Below are positions 49,313 through 57,947 of a DNA stretch of 57,947 nt, piece by piece; position 1 is the stretch's first letter, and every line of letters starts with the position of its first letter. Made by a program: the position numbers and the translations under genes. Origin of the DNA: Verrucomicrobiota bacterium (GTDB lineage: Bacteria > Verrucomicrobiota > Verrucomicrobiia > Chthoniobacterales > UBA10450); the NCBI GenBank assembly GCA_003219005.1, contig QHPG01000101.1, positions 1-57,947 of the forward strand, given 5' to 3'. The notes beneath the pieces were generated by a model, which saw only the letters and a program-made list of their open reading frames with translations, was not told the origin of the DNA and did no database searches.

Positions 49313-52300
49313 ATGATTCAACTAAAACCCGGAATTCCGCCCGCTTCACTTAACAGACCGCCTCGATCCGTCACAGGCCGAAAAAACAGGACGACAAAAA
49401 GGAAAAATACCGGCCTGCACTTCAAGCGCGTGTTCAGCGATGCTGCCGTTGCGCCGTTCGATCAAATCGAATGGGAACGGCGCACTGCGGAAATCAATGA
49501 CGACAGTGGCAAAGTCATTTTCAAACAGGAGGACATAGAAGTCCCGAAAAACTGGAGCGCCTTGGCGACCAAGATTGCGGTCTCAAAATATTTCTACGGC
49601 GACATCGCCAACGGCACCGATCCATATAAAGGCGGACGAGAAACTTCCGTGCGGCAATTGATTCATCGGGTCACGCGCACGATCACCGACTGCGGAATTG
49701 CGGATGGCTACTTCGCGGATGAAGAAGCTGCGGAAATTTTTTACGACGAACTGACCTGGCTGTGTTTAAACCAGCACGGCGCATTTAACTCGCCAGTCTG
49801 GTTCAATGTTGGATTGTATCATCAATACGGCATCGGCAAGGACGGAGGTGCCGGGAATTATTTCTACAATCGCGAGACCGGCAAAGCGGAGCGAGCACCG
49901 TCGCAGTACGAATATCCGCAGGGCAGCGCCTGTTTCATCCAAAGCGTGGACGACACGATGGAAGACATCATGCGTCTGGCCATGAGCGAAGCGATGCTCT
50001 TCAAGTATGGCAGCGGCACCGGCACTGATCTTTCTTCGCTAAGATCGACACGAGAAAAATTGAGCGGCGGCGGCAAACCGAGCGGTCCGCTCTCATTCCT
50101 AAAAGTTTACGATCAGGTTGCGAACGTTGTGAAGAGCGGCGGGAAAACAAGGCGCGCGGCCAAGATGAACACGCTCAAAGATTGGCACCCGGACATCGAA
50201 GAGTTCATCGACGCAAAGCAAAAGGAAGAGAAAAAAGCGTGGGCGCTCATCGAGCAAGGTTATGATGGCAGTTACAACGGCGACGCGTACGGCTCGGTGA
50301 TGTATCAAAACGAAAACGTGAGCGTGCGGGTTAGCGACGAATTCATGGAAGCAGCACAGGAGGGGCGCGAATGGTGGACGCGCCGCGTAACCGACGGTCA
50401 GCCATGCGAGAAGAAAAACGCGCGCGCGTTGCTGCGCAAAATCGCCGAAGGCACATGGGTCTGCGGCGATCCTGGGATGCAATTCGATACGACCATTCAC
50501 AAGTGGCACACGTGCAAAGGCACAGACCGGCAAAATTCCACGAACCCGTGCAGCGAATATCTCTTCCTCGACAACACAGCCTGCAATCTCGCGTCGCTGA
50601 ACTTGATGAAGTTCAAGACCGCCGAGGGCCATTTTGATGTCGAGCGATTCAAAGCGGCTGTGCGCATTTTCATCACCGCGCAGGAGATCATCGTCGATAA
50701 CGCAAGCTACCCGATCAAAGACATCGCGGAGAACTCGCATATTTTCCGCACGCTGGGGCTTGGTTATGCGAATCTCGGCTCGCTCGTCATGAGTTACGGC
50801 TACGGTTACGACAGCGTGGAAGGCCGGGCGCTGTGTGGCGCCGTCACCGGCATCATGACCGGGGAAGCTTACGAGCAAAGCGCGCGCATGGCGCAGGCGC
50901 TGGGACCGTTCCCCGGCTATCACGACGCGCACGCCAGCGGCTTCCCGAAGCCGGTCGCAAAGGACAATGTCGCGTCGATGTTGGAGGTGATCGAGCTGCA
51001 TCGCTGTGCAGTGCGCGAAATTTCGGATGCGAAAGAGTTCGCGCACTTGAAAGAGGAAGCCGCGAAAGTTTGGGACAGTGCGGCCGAGCTCGGAAAGCGC
51101 CACGGTTATCGCAACGCACAAGTCACCGTGCTGGCGCCGACGGGCACGATCAGTTTCCTGATGGATTGCGACACCACGGGAATCGAACCGGACATCGCGC
51201 TGGTGAAATACAAGCTGCTCGCGGGCGGCGGCATGCTCAAAATTGTCAACCAGACTATTAAGCTCGCTCTCGAAAAACTGAGTTACAATGCCGAGGAGAT
51301 CGAACGCATCATCGCGCATATCGACGCGTTCGACACGATTGAAGACGTTACCGACACGGACGGATCCGAGATCTCATCCGGTTTGAGACCTGAGCACTTG
51401 TCGATCTTTGATTGCGCGTTCAAGCCATTCAAAGGCGAACGCAGTCTCAATTACATGGCGCACCTGAAAATGATGGCGGCCGCGCAGCCGTTCCTGAGTG
51501 GCGCGATTTCGAAGACCGTCAACATGCCGGAAGCAGCCACCGTGGACGACATCATGAGCACCTACATCGAAGGTTGGCGGCTGGGGTTGAAATCGATCGC
51601 GATTTATCGCGATGGCTCGAAGCGCTCCGCGCCGCTAAACACACGTAAAACAAAAGACATGGGCGCAACTGTAGCCGGCATCGGGGATGCCGGCTCGGAT
51701 ACGAACGCGTTGCAAAAGCGCATTCTTGAACTGGAAGAAGAACTGGCCACGCTGCGCAGCCGGCTCAATCAACCGGTTCGGCATCGCATGCCAGACACAC
51801 GCAATTCCATGACCCATCGGTTCGAGATTGCTGGTCACGAGGGTTACATCACCGTCGGTCTGTATGAAGACGAACAGCCCGGTGAGCTTTTCATTACCAT
51901 GTCGAAGGAAGGCAGCACCATCGGCGGTTTGATGGACACAGTTGGCACGCTCACCTCAATCGCGTTGCAGTACGGCGTACCGCTGGAGAGTCTGGTGAAG
52001 AAATTCGCGTATCAGAGATTCGAGCCGAGCGGGTTCACAAAAAATCCCGACATTCGTCACGCGACGAGCATTACCGATTACGTGTTTCGCTGGCTCGCGT
52101 GCCAATTCATCAAAGGCTACAAGGAAGCAACGTCGCCAAACCGAAGTCAGCCGGACTTGCCGCTCAAGGAAATTCCCGAGATCGAGAAGAAAGCTCTGAA
52201 CCGGCCAGTCACTGATTTAGCGCGCACTGGCGACAAACAAGTGATCGACGTGATCACGAACAAGTCGTCCAATCCTGCAAATGGCGGAAGCGTGGAAGGA

Positions 52301-52459
52301 AATGGCAACGGCACCAGCAACTCGCCGGACCGCGTAGCGGTCGCGCTTGGCAGCGTCTTCATGGGCATCATCTGTTCGGTGTGCGGCAGTGACAAAGTCA
52401 TCCGCGCCGGCGCCTGCGGCGTCTGCATCGAATGCGGCACGAGCCAGGGCTGTAGCTGA
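49313..52459 (+). CDS. nrdJ: adenosylcobalamin-dependent ribonucleotide reductase (class II)
   Basis: Makes deoxyribonucleotides with a B12 radical, oxygen-independent. 1048 residues. Conserved 'LNQHGAFNSPVWFNVG', 'QGSACFIQSVDDTM', substrate-site 'NSTNPCSEYLFLDNTACNLAS', and 'LAPTGTISFLMDCDTTGIEP' are diagnostic; a C-terminal Cys-rich module (CSVCGSDKVIRAGACGVCIECG) binds zinc or recycles the disulfide. Residues about 786-794 (VAGIGDAGS) are encoded by a palindromic repeat in the linker before the C-terminal domain. Needs B12 supply, which many soil bacteria obtain from others. Confidence 0.96.
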   Translation: MIQLKPGIPPASLNRPPRSVTGRKNRTTKRKNTGLHFKRVFSDAAVAPFDQIEWERRTAEINDDSGKVIFKQEDIEVPKNWSALATKIAVSKYFYGDIANGTDPYKGGRETSVRQLIHRVTRTITDCGIADGYFADEEAAEIFYDELTWLCLNQHGAFNSPVWFNVGLYHQYGIGKDGGAGNYFYNRETGKAERAPSQYEYPQGSACFIQSVDDTMEDIMRLAMSEAMLFKYGSGTGTDLSSLRSTREKLSGGGKPSGPLSFLKVYDQVANVVKSGGKTRRAAKMNTLKDWHPDIEEFIDAKQKEEKKAWALIEQGYDGSYNGDAYGSVMYQNENVSVRVSDEFMEAAQEGREWWTRRVTDGQPCEKKNARALLRKIAEGTWVCGDPGMQFDTTIHKWHTCKGTDRQNSTNPCSEYLFLDNTACNLASLNLMKFKTAEGHFDVERFKAAVRIFITAQEIIVDNASYPIKDIAENSHIFRTLGLGYANLGSLVMSYGYGYDSVEGRALCGAVTGIMTGEAYEQSARMAQALGPFPGYHDAHASGFPKPVAKDNVASMLEVIELHRCAVREISDAKEFAHLKEEAAKVWDSAAELGKRHGYRNAQVTVLAPTGTISFLMDCDTTGIEPDIALVKYKLLAGGGMLKIVNQTIKLALEKLSYNAEEIERIIAHIDAFDTIEDVTDTDGSEISSGLRPEHLSIFDCAFKPFKGERSLNYMAHLKMMAAAQPFLSGAISKTVNMPEAATVDDIMSTYIEGWRLGLKSIAIYRDGSKRSAPLNTRKTKDMGATVAGIGDAGSDTNALQKRILELEEELATLRSRLNQPVRHRMPDTRNSMTHRFEIAGHEGYITVGLYEDEQPGELFITMSKEGSTIGGLMDTVGTLTSIALQYGVPLESLVKKFAYQRFEPSGFTKNPDIRHATSITDYVFRWLACQFIKGYKEATSPNRSQPDLPLKEIPEIEKKALNRPVTDLARTGDKQVIDVITNKSSNPANGGSVEGNGNGTSNSPDRVAVALGSVFMGIICSVCGSDKVIRAGACGVCIECGTSQGCS
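51670..51695. repeat. palindromic repeat inserted in-frame in nrdJ
   Basis: TGTAGCCGGCATC-GGG-GATGCCGGCT: perfect 10-bp stem AGCCGGCATC/GATGCCGGCT. Starts with the TGTAGCC seen in the intergenic elements at 6968 and 39961. Confidence 0.75.
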
Positions 52460-52497
52460 GCTGCGCGAATCACGCAGATCTAGGCGAAACAAGCACT

Positions 52498-52518
52498 ACA
52501 GCCGATCGGCTGTATAAT
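52498..52518 (+). promoter_or_regulatory. palindrome overlapping a -10 box before the acyl-CoA dehydrogenase gene
   Basis: ACAGCCGATCGGCTGT is a perfect 16-bp palindrome directly followed by ATAAT, so that TATAAT (52513-52518) overlaps its last base. It is 76 nt from the start codon. It fits an operator for a TetR- or MarR-type repressor, as found for fatty-acid genes; no clear -35 is seen. Confidence 0.45.
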
Positions 52519-52594
52519 CGGACTGACATGCGTTTGATTGGACACGCGGTCGCACATGGTTACACTGCGCCCGCCGACTTTGGCTACGAACTAA

Positions 52595-54376
52595 ATGAAC
52601 AAATTCGACGCGCAGAGACAGAAAGAAATTCAGCAGGCTGAGGAACTGCTTTTTGCCGGGCCGCAGGCGCTGGGTTTCGCCAAAGGGCTTTTCCAAGGCC
52701 ACTTCGTCTCCGATTGGGTGATGCCGTATCCGCGTATCCCCGCCGCGCAACAGATCGAGCTGGACGAAACGCTCAGCGAACTTCGCCAATTTCTCGATGA
52801 ACATCTCGATGCGGCCGAGATCGATCGGCAGGCAGACATTCCACGCGAGGTGATTGATGGCCTTGGCCGCGTCGGCGTGCTCGGTATGACGGCGCCGAAG
52901 GAATATGGCGGACGCGGTTTCTCGCAAATGGCGAACTGCAAGGTGCTGGAAGAAATCGGCCGCCGTTGCGCATCGACATCGGTCTTCGTCAACGCGCATC
53001 ACTCCATCGGGATTCGCGCGTTGCTTTTGTTTGGCACGGACGAGCAAAACCAGCAATGGCTACCAAAACTCGTGAATGGTGAGCAACTGGGCGCATTCGC
53101 GCTCACTGAGAAAGAAGCCGGATCCGATGCGGCAAATGTGCAGATGCAGGCGCGGCCCACCGAGGACGGAGCGCACTTCATTTTGAACGGCGAAAAACGT
53201 TACATCACCAACGCCGCAATCGCGCATGAGCTCACCGTGATGGCGCGCACGCCTGTGCCTGGTTCAGACAAGACCGCGATCACGGCATTTCTCGTCACGC
53301 CCGACATGCCCGGATTCGAAATTCTCGAAGGGCGCATGCCGAAGATGGGGATTCGAGGAACCGCCACGGGTCGGTTCGCGTTGCGCGACGTCAAAGTGCC
53401 CAAGGAAAATATCCTAGGCCAGATGGGCAAGGGATTGAAGGTGGCGCTGACGGTGCTCGATTTCGGGCGGACAACTTTCGGCGCCTGTTGCACCGGCGCA
53501 GCCAAAACCTGTTTGGAACTCGCGGTCCAGCACGCGAACACGCGCAAACAATTCAACAAAACGCTGGGCAATTTCGAGCTGGTGAAAAAGAAAATCGCGC
53601 GCATCGCGGCGGATGCTTACGCGATGGAAGCGATGACCACAGTTACCGGATCGTTCATTGACCGCGGTCTGGAAGATTACATGCTCGAGACGGCGATGCT
53701 GAAGGTGTTCACCACCGAGCGACTCTGGGAATGTATCAATGACGTGTTCCAGATCCATGGCGGTGCCGCTTACATGGCCGATCTTCCACTGGAGCGAATG
53801 ATGCGCGACGCGCGCATTAACCAGATCGGGGAAGGCGCGAACGAAGTGCTCACTTCGTTCATTGCGCTGGTCGGGATGCGCGGACCCGGCATGGAGTTCA
53901 AAGAAATTTACGACACGATGATGAAACCGTCGCGCGATCGGATGAGCAAAGCGTGGGCCGCTGGCAAGAACCGCCTCGGCGCGACGGTTCGCGTGCCTGA
54001 TGTGCCGGTGCAGAGCGAGCAGTTGCGCACGCATGCACAAAAGCTCGGCCGCTTGATCTGGCGTTTTAACTTCGCCGTCAACCGGGCGTTGATCACTTAT
54101 CGCGAACCGATCCTTGACATGCAGCTTGTTCAGGAACGGATTGCGAATGCAGCGATGGATCTTTTCGCCTCGACGTGTGTTCTCAGCCGCCTGGACAGCG
54201 AAATTCGTTTCGCTCGTCGAAATGGCGATGCGACAGCGCCCGATCACTCCGCTGCCGAACTGTTTTTGCGACAATCATTTCGACGCATTCGCGGTTTCCT
54301 TGGAGCACTGACGGACAACGACGACAAAGCGCTGCTCGCAGCCGCAAAATCCTGCCTCGCTAATCCTCCGAGCTAA
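52595..54376 (+). CDS. acyl-CoA dehydrogenase (VLCAD/ACAD9-like)
   Basis: FAD enzyme for the first step of fatty-acid beta-oxidation. 593 residues, longer than short-chain ACADs, with a C-terminal extension like very-long-chain enzymes. 'EYGGRGFSQMANCKVLEEIGRR', 'FALTEKEAGSDAANVQ' , 'GEKRYITNAA', 'MGIRGTATGRFALRDV' (FAD/substrate) and 'QIHGGAAYMADLPLERMMRDARI', followed by the 'GEGANEV' region bearing the catalytic Glu, are clear. No other beta-oxidation gene is adjacent. Confidence 0.93.
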   Translation: MNKFDAQRQKEIQQAEELLFAGPQALGFAKGLFQGHFVSDWVMPYPRIPAAQQIELDETLSELRQFLDEHLDAAEIDRQADIPREVIDGLGRVGVLGMTAPKEYGGRGFSQMANCKVLEEIGRRCASTSVFVNAHHSIGIRALLLFGTDEQNQQWLPKLVNGEQLGAFALTEKEAGSDAANVQMQARPTEDGAHFILNGEKRYITNAAIAHELTVMARTPVPGSDKTAITAFLVTPDMPGFEILEGRMPKMGIRGTATGRFALRDVKVPKENILGQMGKGLKVALTVLDFGRTTFGACCTGAAKTCLELAVQHANTRKQFNKTLGNFELVKKKIARIAADAYAMEAMTTVTGSFIDRGLEDYMLETAMLKVFTTERLWECINDVFQIHGGAAYMADLPLERMMRDARINQIGEGANEVLTSFIALVGMRGPGMEFKEIYDTMMKPSRDRMSKAWAAGKNRLGATVRVPDVPVQSEQLRTHAQKLGRLIWRFNFAVNRALITYREPILDMQLVQERIANAAMDLFASTCVLSRLDSEIRFARRNGDATAPDHSAAELFLRQSFRRIRGFLGALTDNDDKALLAAAKSCLANPPS

Positions 54377-54442
54377 CTCCGAAAGCTTTCGCGAGTAAAA
54401 TTTGGCCGCTCGCATTTACACCGTCAAATATCCCGAAAGCAC

Positions 54443-54613
54443 ATGAGGTCTGCGCTGCGCGGCATTCGCTCAGGAAAATTTGCACGCGCATTTATTCGGG
54501 AGATGGAAACCGGTGCGCGGTCGCGCGCATCTGCGCATCTGCTACGCAAAGCTGAAGCGCACCCGATTGAAAAAGTGGCGCGCGAACTGCGCGGCCTAAC
54601 GAGGTGGAAATAA
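54443..54613 (+). pseudogene. ilvC: 3' remnant of ketol-acid reductoisomerase (ilvC)
   Basis: 56 codons read MRSALRGIRSGKFARAFI and then 'RKAEAHPIEKVARELR', which is the C-terminus of IlvC (family: ..ILKEIQSGEFAREWI.. and ..RRKEAEHPIEKVGEKLR..). Nothing upstream in this window encodes the catalytic or NADPH-binding parts, so the gene has been deleted down to the last sixth or less. Sits behind the acyl-CoA dehydrogenase gene. A small expressed protein is unlikely but cannot be excluded (it has an ATG). Confidence 0.75.
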
Positions 54614-54711
54614 AAACAAAACGCGGTTGCCGCTGCCGTGTCGAGCAGCGTGCCGCTCGCCGAACTCCGGTTTTTGGCGAAGTTGCTTAGTCTTAGCTCA
54701 GCACGCGATAA

Positions 54712-54966
54712 CTAGTTGCCGAGCGCAGCAGTTGCGGTCACTTGGCCGCCGCCCTCCGGGGCGCGGCCGATTATCGTTAGCGGGCTGGCCGTGGTCGGAA
54801 CTATGCCGAAGTACCTTACGCATGGTTGCGGAATGCCAGAGGCGATGGTCTTCACATAGCAGATTTTTGCGACCGTTGGTTGGGCAACCACATTCTTGCC
54901 CGGGTCCGTAGCGAACGCCGACCCGCAAAATGCGAGCGCGAGCAGGATGCCTACATATGTTTTCAT
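54712..54966 (-). CDS. small exported protein
   Basis: 84 residues from ATG 54966, with a signal peptide (MKTYVGILLALAFCGSAFA) and a mature part of about 65 residues containing two cysteines (KICYVKTIASGIPQPCVRY) that may form a disulfide. Unknown family. Convergent with the ilvC remnant. Confidence 0.6.
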   Translation of the reverse strand: MKTYVGILLALAFCGSAFATDPGKNVVAQPTVAKICYVKTIASGIPQPCVRYFGIVPTTASPLTIIGRAPEGGGQVTATAALGN

Positions 54967-55047
54967 GCCCTGATTGTGAGGCCGCATCGAACTTTGCGCA
55001 AGCGAATTCGAAGCGTCTTTAGGACAAAGAAACGGCGCTGTCGGCCA

Positions 55048-55077
55048 CCCGTCTTCGCAAGGCTACGGTGCGACGGG
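55048..55077. repeat. palindromic repeat, CCGTAGCCT family (copy 3)
   Basis: CCCGTC and GACGGG enclose CTTCGCAAGGCTACGG (CCGTAGCCTTGCGAAG on minus). Intergenic, between the small exported protein and the TPR protein. Confidence 0.65.
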
Positions 55078-55115
55078 AAAGCTTCGGCTGGTGAGTCAGT
55101 TGGCAGCGCAAAGCT

Positions 55116-57575
55116 TCAATCTGCCCAAAGAAAATGTTCCAGGCGCAGATGATTCAGCCGGGCCTTGGCTTCATCACTTCGGTTGCCACCCGCCGCTGCC
55201 AAGCGCTCGTAAATCGCAGCCGCGGACTCCCATTTCGAATCTTCCTCCAGCAGCCGCGCGGCATTAAATCCGGCCTTGTAGTACCAAAAGAGTTCACGTT
55301 GTTCGTATGGGCGTCCCGCAACTGCGGGATCTTCCAGAATTTTGTAAAAGGTCTCGAGTGCGCCGGCTCGGTCGTTTTTCTTTTCAAGACAGAGCGCCTT
55401 TTTGAATAGTGCCTGATTGCGCCAGTGGCTGGGCTCGTTCTTGTCCGATGCCAGTTGATCATAAATTTCGATGGCCTGCTGGTAATTTTCGCTCCCTCCT
55501 ATCTCAAAAAAAATGTCGCCCTTGCCGCAAAGCGCTTCCCGTTTTTCAGACTGCGGAGCGTCGCTTTTCAGCACTTCATCGTACAACGGGATAGCGTCTT
55601 TGGTCTTGCCAAGCTTGCGCTCGATAAGGGCTTGTTCATTGCGCGCGGACCACCGCATCGCACCGTTTTTCTGTACGACCTGATCGAAGAGAACAATCGC
55701 CTGATCCAATGAATGCTCGCCCATGCTCGACATCGCCGATTCTGCCGCAAAAAAAAGCGCTTTTTCTGCGAGAGCGTCATCCGGATTTTGTTGCGCGATA
55801 ATTTCAAACTGCGTCTGCGCGTTTGCGAAATCCTGACGCCGATAATAAAGCTCCGCTAATTTCATTCGAACTTCCGGAGCGAAGGGCGAGAGTCCATGTT
55901 GCTCCAGAAATCGCTTTGCAAGCTCAATGACTTTCGTCTCGTTTCCACCTGCTGACTCTTCTACCCAGATGCTGAGATAATCGGCGCGCTCCACGGCTGC
56001 GGCGGTCGGCGCCGATTCTGCCGCATGAGCCAGATTTTTGCGCGCTTCATCCACGCGCGGCGGCGATGAGTGAAAGGCCAGCTCGGCCAGGACGACCCAT
56101 GCTTCAGACACGCGCGGATTCTTGGGAAAATCGCGAATGAACTGCTGCAACGATGCCTCCGCTTTTTTGTCGCCTTTCGCGGCCTGCATCAGACCTTCCT
56201 CCAATCGCAAATTGGCACGAATCTCTTTGTCGCCTCCCTGCTGCTCCAGCTCGGTGTAGTCAACCAGGAAACGGGCGTGGTTGCCAAGTTGCAACCAGCC
56301 GCTGGAGGCGTTCAAGAGCGCAGCCTTCGCCCAGGGCGAATTGGAATGCGCGATTTGTTCAAAAGCCGCTGTCGCGGTATCAAATCGCTTCGCCAGGTAG
56401 TGCGCTTGCGCGGACAAAAAATCGATTCGAGCCACCAAAGCCGGTTCGGGATGCAGCAGACGCGCATCATCCAAGATCGCAATTGCCTCATCGAAATGGC
56501 GGTCTTGCATTTCAAATTGTGCAAACTCAAGGAAAGCACGTGCGATCACCGGGGATTTGATGCTGGTGTGTCGCAGATCGGAAAATAATTGCCGGGCTCG
56601 CTCCCTCCGCCCGGCGCGAATTTCCAGCCGAGCAAGATACCATCGCGCAAACGTTCGCCGCGGCTCTTCCGGCCTGCGCACCCATTTCTCCAGCTCGTTG
56701 CGCGACGGTTTGTGCTCTGTGCGATACAGCTCATCTAATTTTGCAAAGAGAAGAGGCAGATCCGGGTCTGCTGGGTGAAGATCGATAAATTCCTCGACGA
56801 CATCGTCTCCACTTTCCGGAGTTTTTAGTTGCAGCTGCGCTTCGGCTATGCCGAAGAGTGCCGCGATGAGCGTGGCGTGACCGGCTTTCTCCGGCCTTTT
56901 CAGGAGCGCTTGAAACATACCGATTGCTCTTTCTGGTCGCTGCAAAATCAGCTCCAGGCGTCCGCGCAACAGGCGCTGTTCTCTCCGCTCGGCAACCGAT
57001 GTGGGCTTCATTTCTTCCAAGAGACGCTGTGCATCAGGAGCATCGCCAATTTCAATGTATAGTTCTGCCGCTCGTAACTGCGCTCGGATAGCCCATTCTT
57101 TGTTATGGAAGAGAAGGTTAAGCTTTCTCAAAGCTTCTTCTCGCTTTCCTAACGCGCACAGCATCTCTGCCGCCCCAAACGTGGCGGCCACGCGAAACGG
57201 CGAAGCTTCGTCTGCGGCCAATTCCCCATATAGCGGCAGCGCATCGGCCCATCGATTCAGGCCCGCCAAGGCTTGGGCACGCCAGAACTTTGCCCATGGG
57301 AGTTTGCGTACTCGAGCATCTGCCAACAAGACAAGAGTATCTTCCGGCTCTTTTGCAGCCACTTGGGCTTCGGAAAGTTTCTCGGCCACGGCGCGCCATT
57401 CGGCATCGGGCAGATTCCTGTTCAGCAAGGTTTGCAACCGCTCGACAGCCACCTCGGGCACGCCTTCTGAAAGTGGCGCGCTCGCTTGGGCGAGTTCAAC
57501 GGAAATGTCGGCGCGCGCGAATGACGCGAGTATGCTCATGAGACCTATGAGACCTATGTGTCTTATGAGAGTCAT
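55116..57575 (-). CDS. exported TPR-repeat protein
   Basis: 819 residues with a signal peptide (ends SFARADI) and a long array of helical TPR-like pairs covering almost the whole protein; examples are '[16 protein letters not shown]', '[15 protein letters not shown]', '[24 protein letters not shown]' and '[13 protein letters not shown]'. Periplasmic or outer-membrane scaffold, similar in style to tol-pal associated or BamD-like TPRs, but with no recognised partner. The first codons, coding for the signal peptide, are a 9-bp tandem repeat (57540-57575). Start overlaps the uvrA stop by ATGA. Confidence 0.85.
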   Translation of the reverse strand: MTLIRHIGLIGLMSILASFARADISVELAQASAPLSEGVPEVAVERLQTLLNRNLPDAEWRAVAEKLSEAQVAAKEPEDTLVLLADARVRKLPWAKFWRAQALAGLNRWADALPLYGELAADEASPFRVAATFGAAEMLCALGKREEALRKLNLLFHNKEWAIRAQLRAAELYIEIGDAPDAQRLLEEMKPTSVAERREQRLLRGRLELILQRPERAIGMFQALLKRPEKAGHATLIAALFGIAEAQLQLKTPESGDDVVEEFIDLHPADPDLPLLFAKLDELYRTEHKPSRNELEKWVRRPEEPRRTFARWYLARLEIRAGRRERARQLFSDLRHTSIKSPVIARAFLEFAQFEMQDRHFDEAIAILDDARLLHPEPALVARIDFLSAQAHYLAKRFDTATAAFEQIAHSNSPWAKAALLNASSGWLQLGNHARFLVDYTELEQQGGDKEIRANLRLEEGLMQAAKGDKKAEASLQQFIRDFPKNPRVSEAWVVLAELAFHSSPPRVDEARKNLAHAAESAPTAAAVERADYLSIWVEESAGGNETKVIELAKRFLEQHGLSPFAPEVRMKLAELYYRRQDFANAQTQFEIIAQQNPDDALAEKALFFAAESAMSSMGEHSLDQAIVLFDQVVQKNGAMRWSARNEQALIERKLGKTKDAIPLYDEVLKSDAPQSEKREALCGKGDIFFEIGGSENYQQAIEIYDQLASDKNEPSHWRNQALFKKALCLEKKNDRAGALETFYKILEDPAVAGRPYEQRELFWYYKAGFNAARLLEEDSKWESAAAIYERLAAAGGNRSDEAKARLNHLRLEHFLWAD
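57540..57575. repeat. 9-bp tandem repeat at the start of the TPR gene
   Basis: Four units on plus: GAGACCTAT, GAGACCTAT, GTGTCTTAT, GAGAGTCAT. The last contains the start codon and uvrA stop. Codes for [12 protein letters not shown]. Confidence 0.8.
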
Positions 57576-57947
57576 GTTTTCTCCAGGACCCGCCGCAGGT
57601 ATTTGCCGGTATGACTCTGCGAGACATCGGCAATTTCTTCCGGCGAACCTGCTCCTACTACCTCGCCGCCACCTTCGCCACCTTCAGGTCCCAGATCGAT
57701 GATCCAGTCGGCGCACTTGATCATCTCCAGATTATGTTCAATCACAATCACTGTATTACCTGCATTGCGCAGCTTCATTAATACTTGCAGCAGTTTCTCA
57801 ATATCTGCGAAATGCAATCCGGTCGTCGGTTCATCGAGAATGTAAAGGGTGCGTCCGGTTGCCTTTTTCGCAAGCTCGGTCGCCAGTTTCACCCGCTGCG
57901 CTTCTCCGCCCGAAAGCGTTGTTCCGGCCTGGCCAAGCCGCAGATAG
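57572..57947 (-). CDS. uvrA: UvrA, C-terminal part (runs off the window)
   Basis: Excinuclease ABC damage-recognition ATPase, second nucleotide-binding domain. The ABC signature '[15 protein letters not shown]', Walker B '[15 protein letters not shown]' and the H-loop '[11 protein letters not shown]', and the '[14 protein letters not shown]' stretch after it, are standard. About 125 residues visible; the N-terminal part lies to the right of the window. Coupled to the TPR gene through ATGA. Confidence 0.96.
   Translation of the reverse strand, partial: YLRLGQAGTTLSGGEAQRVKLATELAKKATGRTLYILDEPTTGLHFADIEKLLQVLMKLRNAGNTVIVIEHNLEMIKCADWIIDLGPEGGEGGGEVVGAGSPEEIADVSQSHTGKYLRRVLEKT

Noticed and set aside
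50099-51319. 406-codon minus-strand ORF
   Set aside because: Antisense to nrdJ, whose plus-strand protein is unmistakable; typical shadow of a GC-rich gene.
53414-54274. 286-codon minus-strand ORF
   Set aside because: Antisense to the acyl-CoA dehydrogenase gene.

Overview
The window looks like chromosomal DNA of a Gram-negative, aerobic bacterium, most likely a soil Verrucomicrobiota of the Chthoniobacterales / 'Candidatus Udaeobacter' type. This is inferred from the gene set (TonB-ExbB-ExbD, heptosyltransferase, aa3-type oxidase operon, B12-dependent ribonucleotide reductase, class-wide house-keeping genes), from the density of small palindromic repeats between and inside genes, and from three decayed genes. 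No rRNA, CRISPR, phage or insertion sequence is visible; one tRNA (Ser, CGA) is.

Layout. 1-7 kb: surface polysaccharide genes (methyltransferase and polyprenyl-phosphate-type glycosyltransferase on minus; GT4, GT2 and rfbA in an ATGA-coupled plus-strand operon). 7-14 kb: a minus-strand cytochrome oxidase operon (COX1, COX3, COX4, two small proteins, COX2, heme A synthase, heme O synthase, SCO1), much of it joined by 4-nt ATGA overlaps and including a 36-codon gene missed by the ORF track. 14-23 kb: dinB, a large FAD/Fe-S oxidoreductase, an OxyR-like regulator, an arginase-fold protein, nth, small envelope proteins, and two decayed membrane-protein genes. 23-27 kb: methionine cycle (metK-ahcY) divergent from an ArsR-methyltransferase fusion that resembles SahR-type regulators. 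27-37 kb: a TolB/TPR membrane protein, phosphodiester glycosidase, FAH-family hydrolase, an exbB-exbD-tonB-exbD energy-transduction operon, rdgB, leuS-mscL. 37-46 kb: 3D-domain lipoprotein, galE, heptosyltransferase, miaB, mtnP, VOC and DUF2127 proteins, a ComA/HSA32-like protein. 46-49 kb: hydrolase, erythromycin-esterase-like protein and phosphoribosyltransferase, then tRNA-Ser. 49-58 kb: nrdJ, acyl-CoA dehydrogenase, an ilvC 3' remnant, a TPR protein and the 3' end of uvrA.

The most striking signal is the repeats. Several families of roughly 25-100 bp palindromes lie in intergenic spacers, and members have also entered coding genes without breaking the frame: heme A synthase, the FAD/Fe-S oxidase (twice), leuS, miaB (twice) and nrdJ. 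One 19-mer is identical, and read in the same frame (giving CRASVS), in two unrelated proteins. This resembles the Rickettsia palindromic elements known to insert in-frame in genes. Repeats also supply stop codons, an intrinsic terminator, a leader hairpin at metK and the signal-peptide codons of a TPR protein. The other notable theme is gene loss: an ilvC tail, an iron-permease gene with one nonsense and two frame changes, and a probable TMEM175-like tail.
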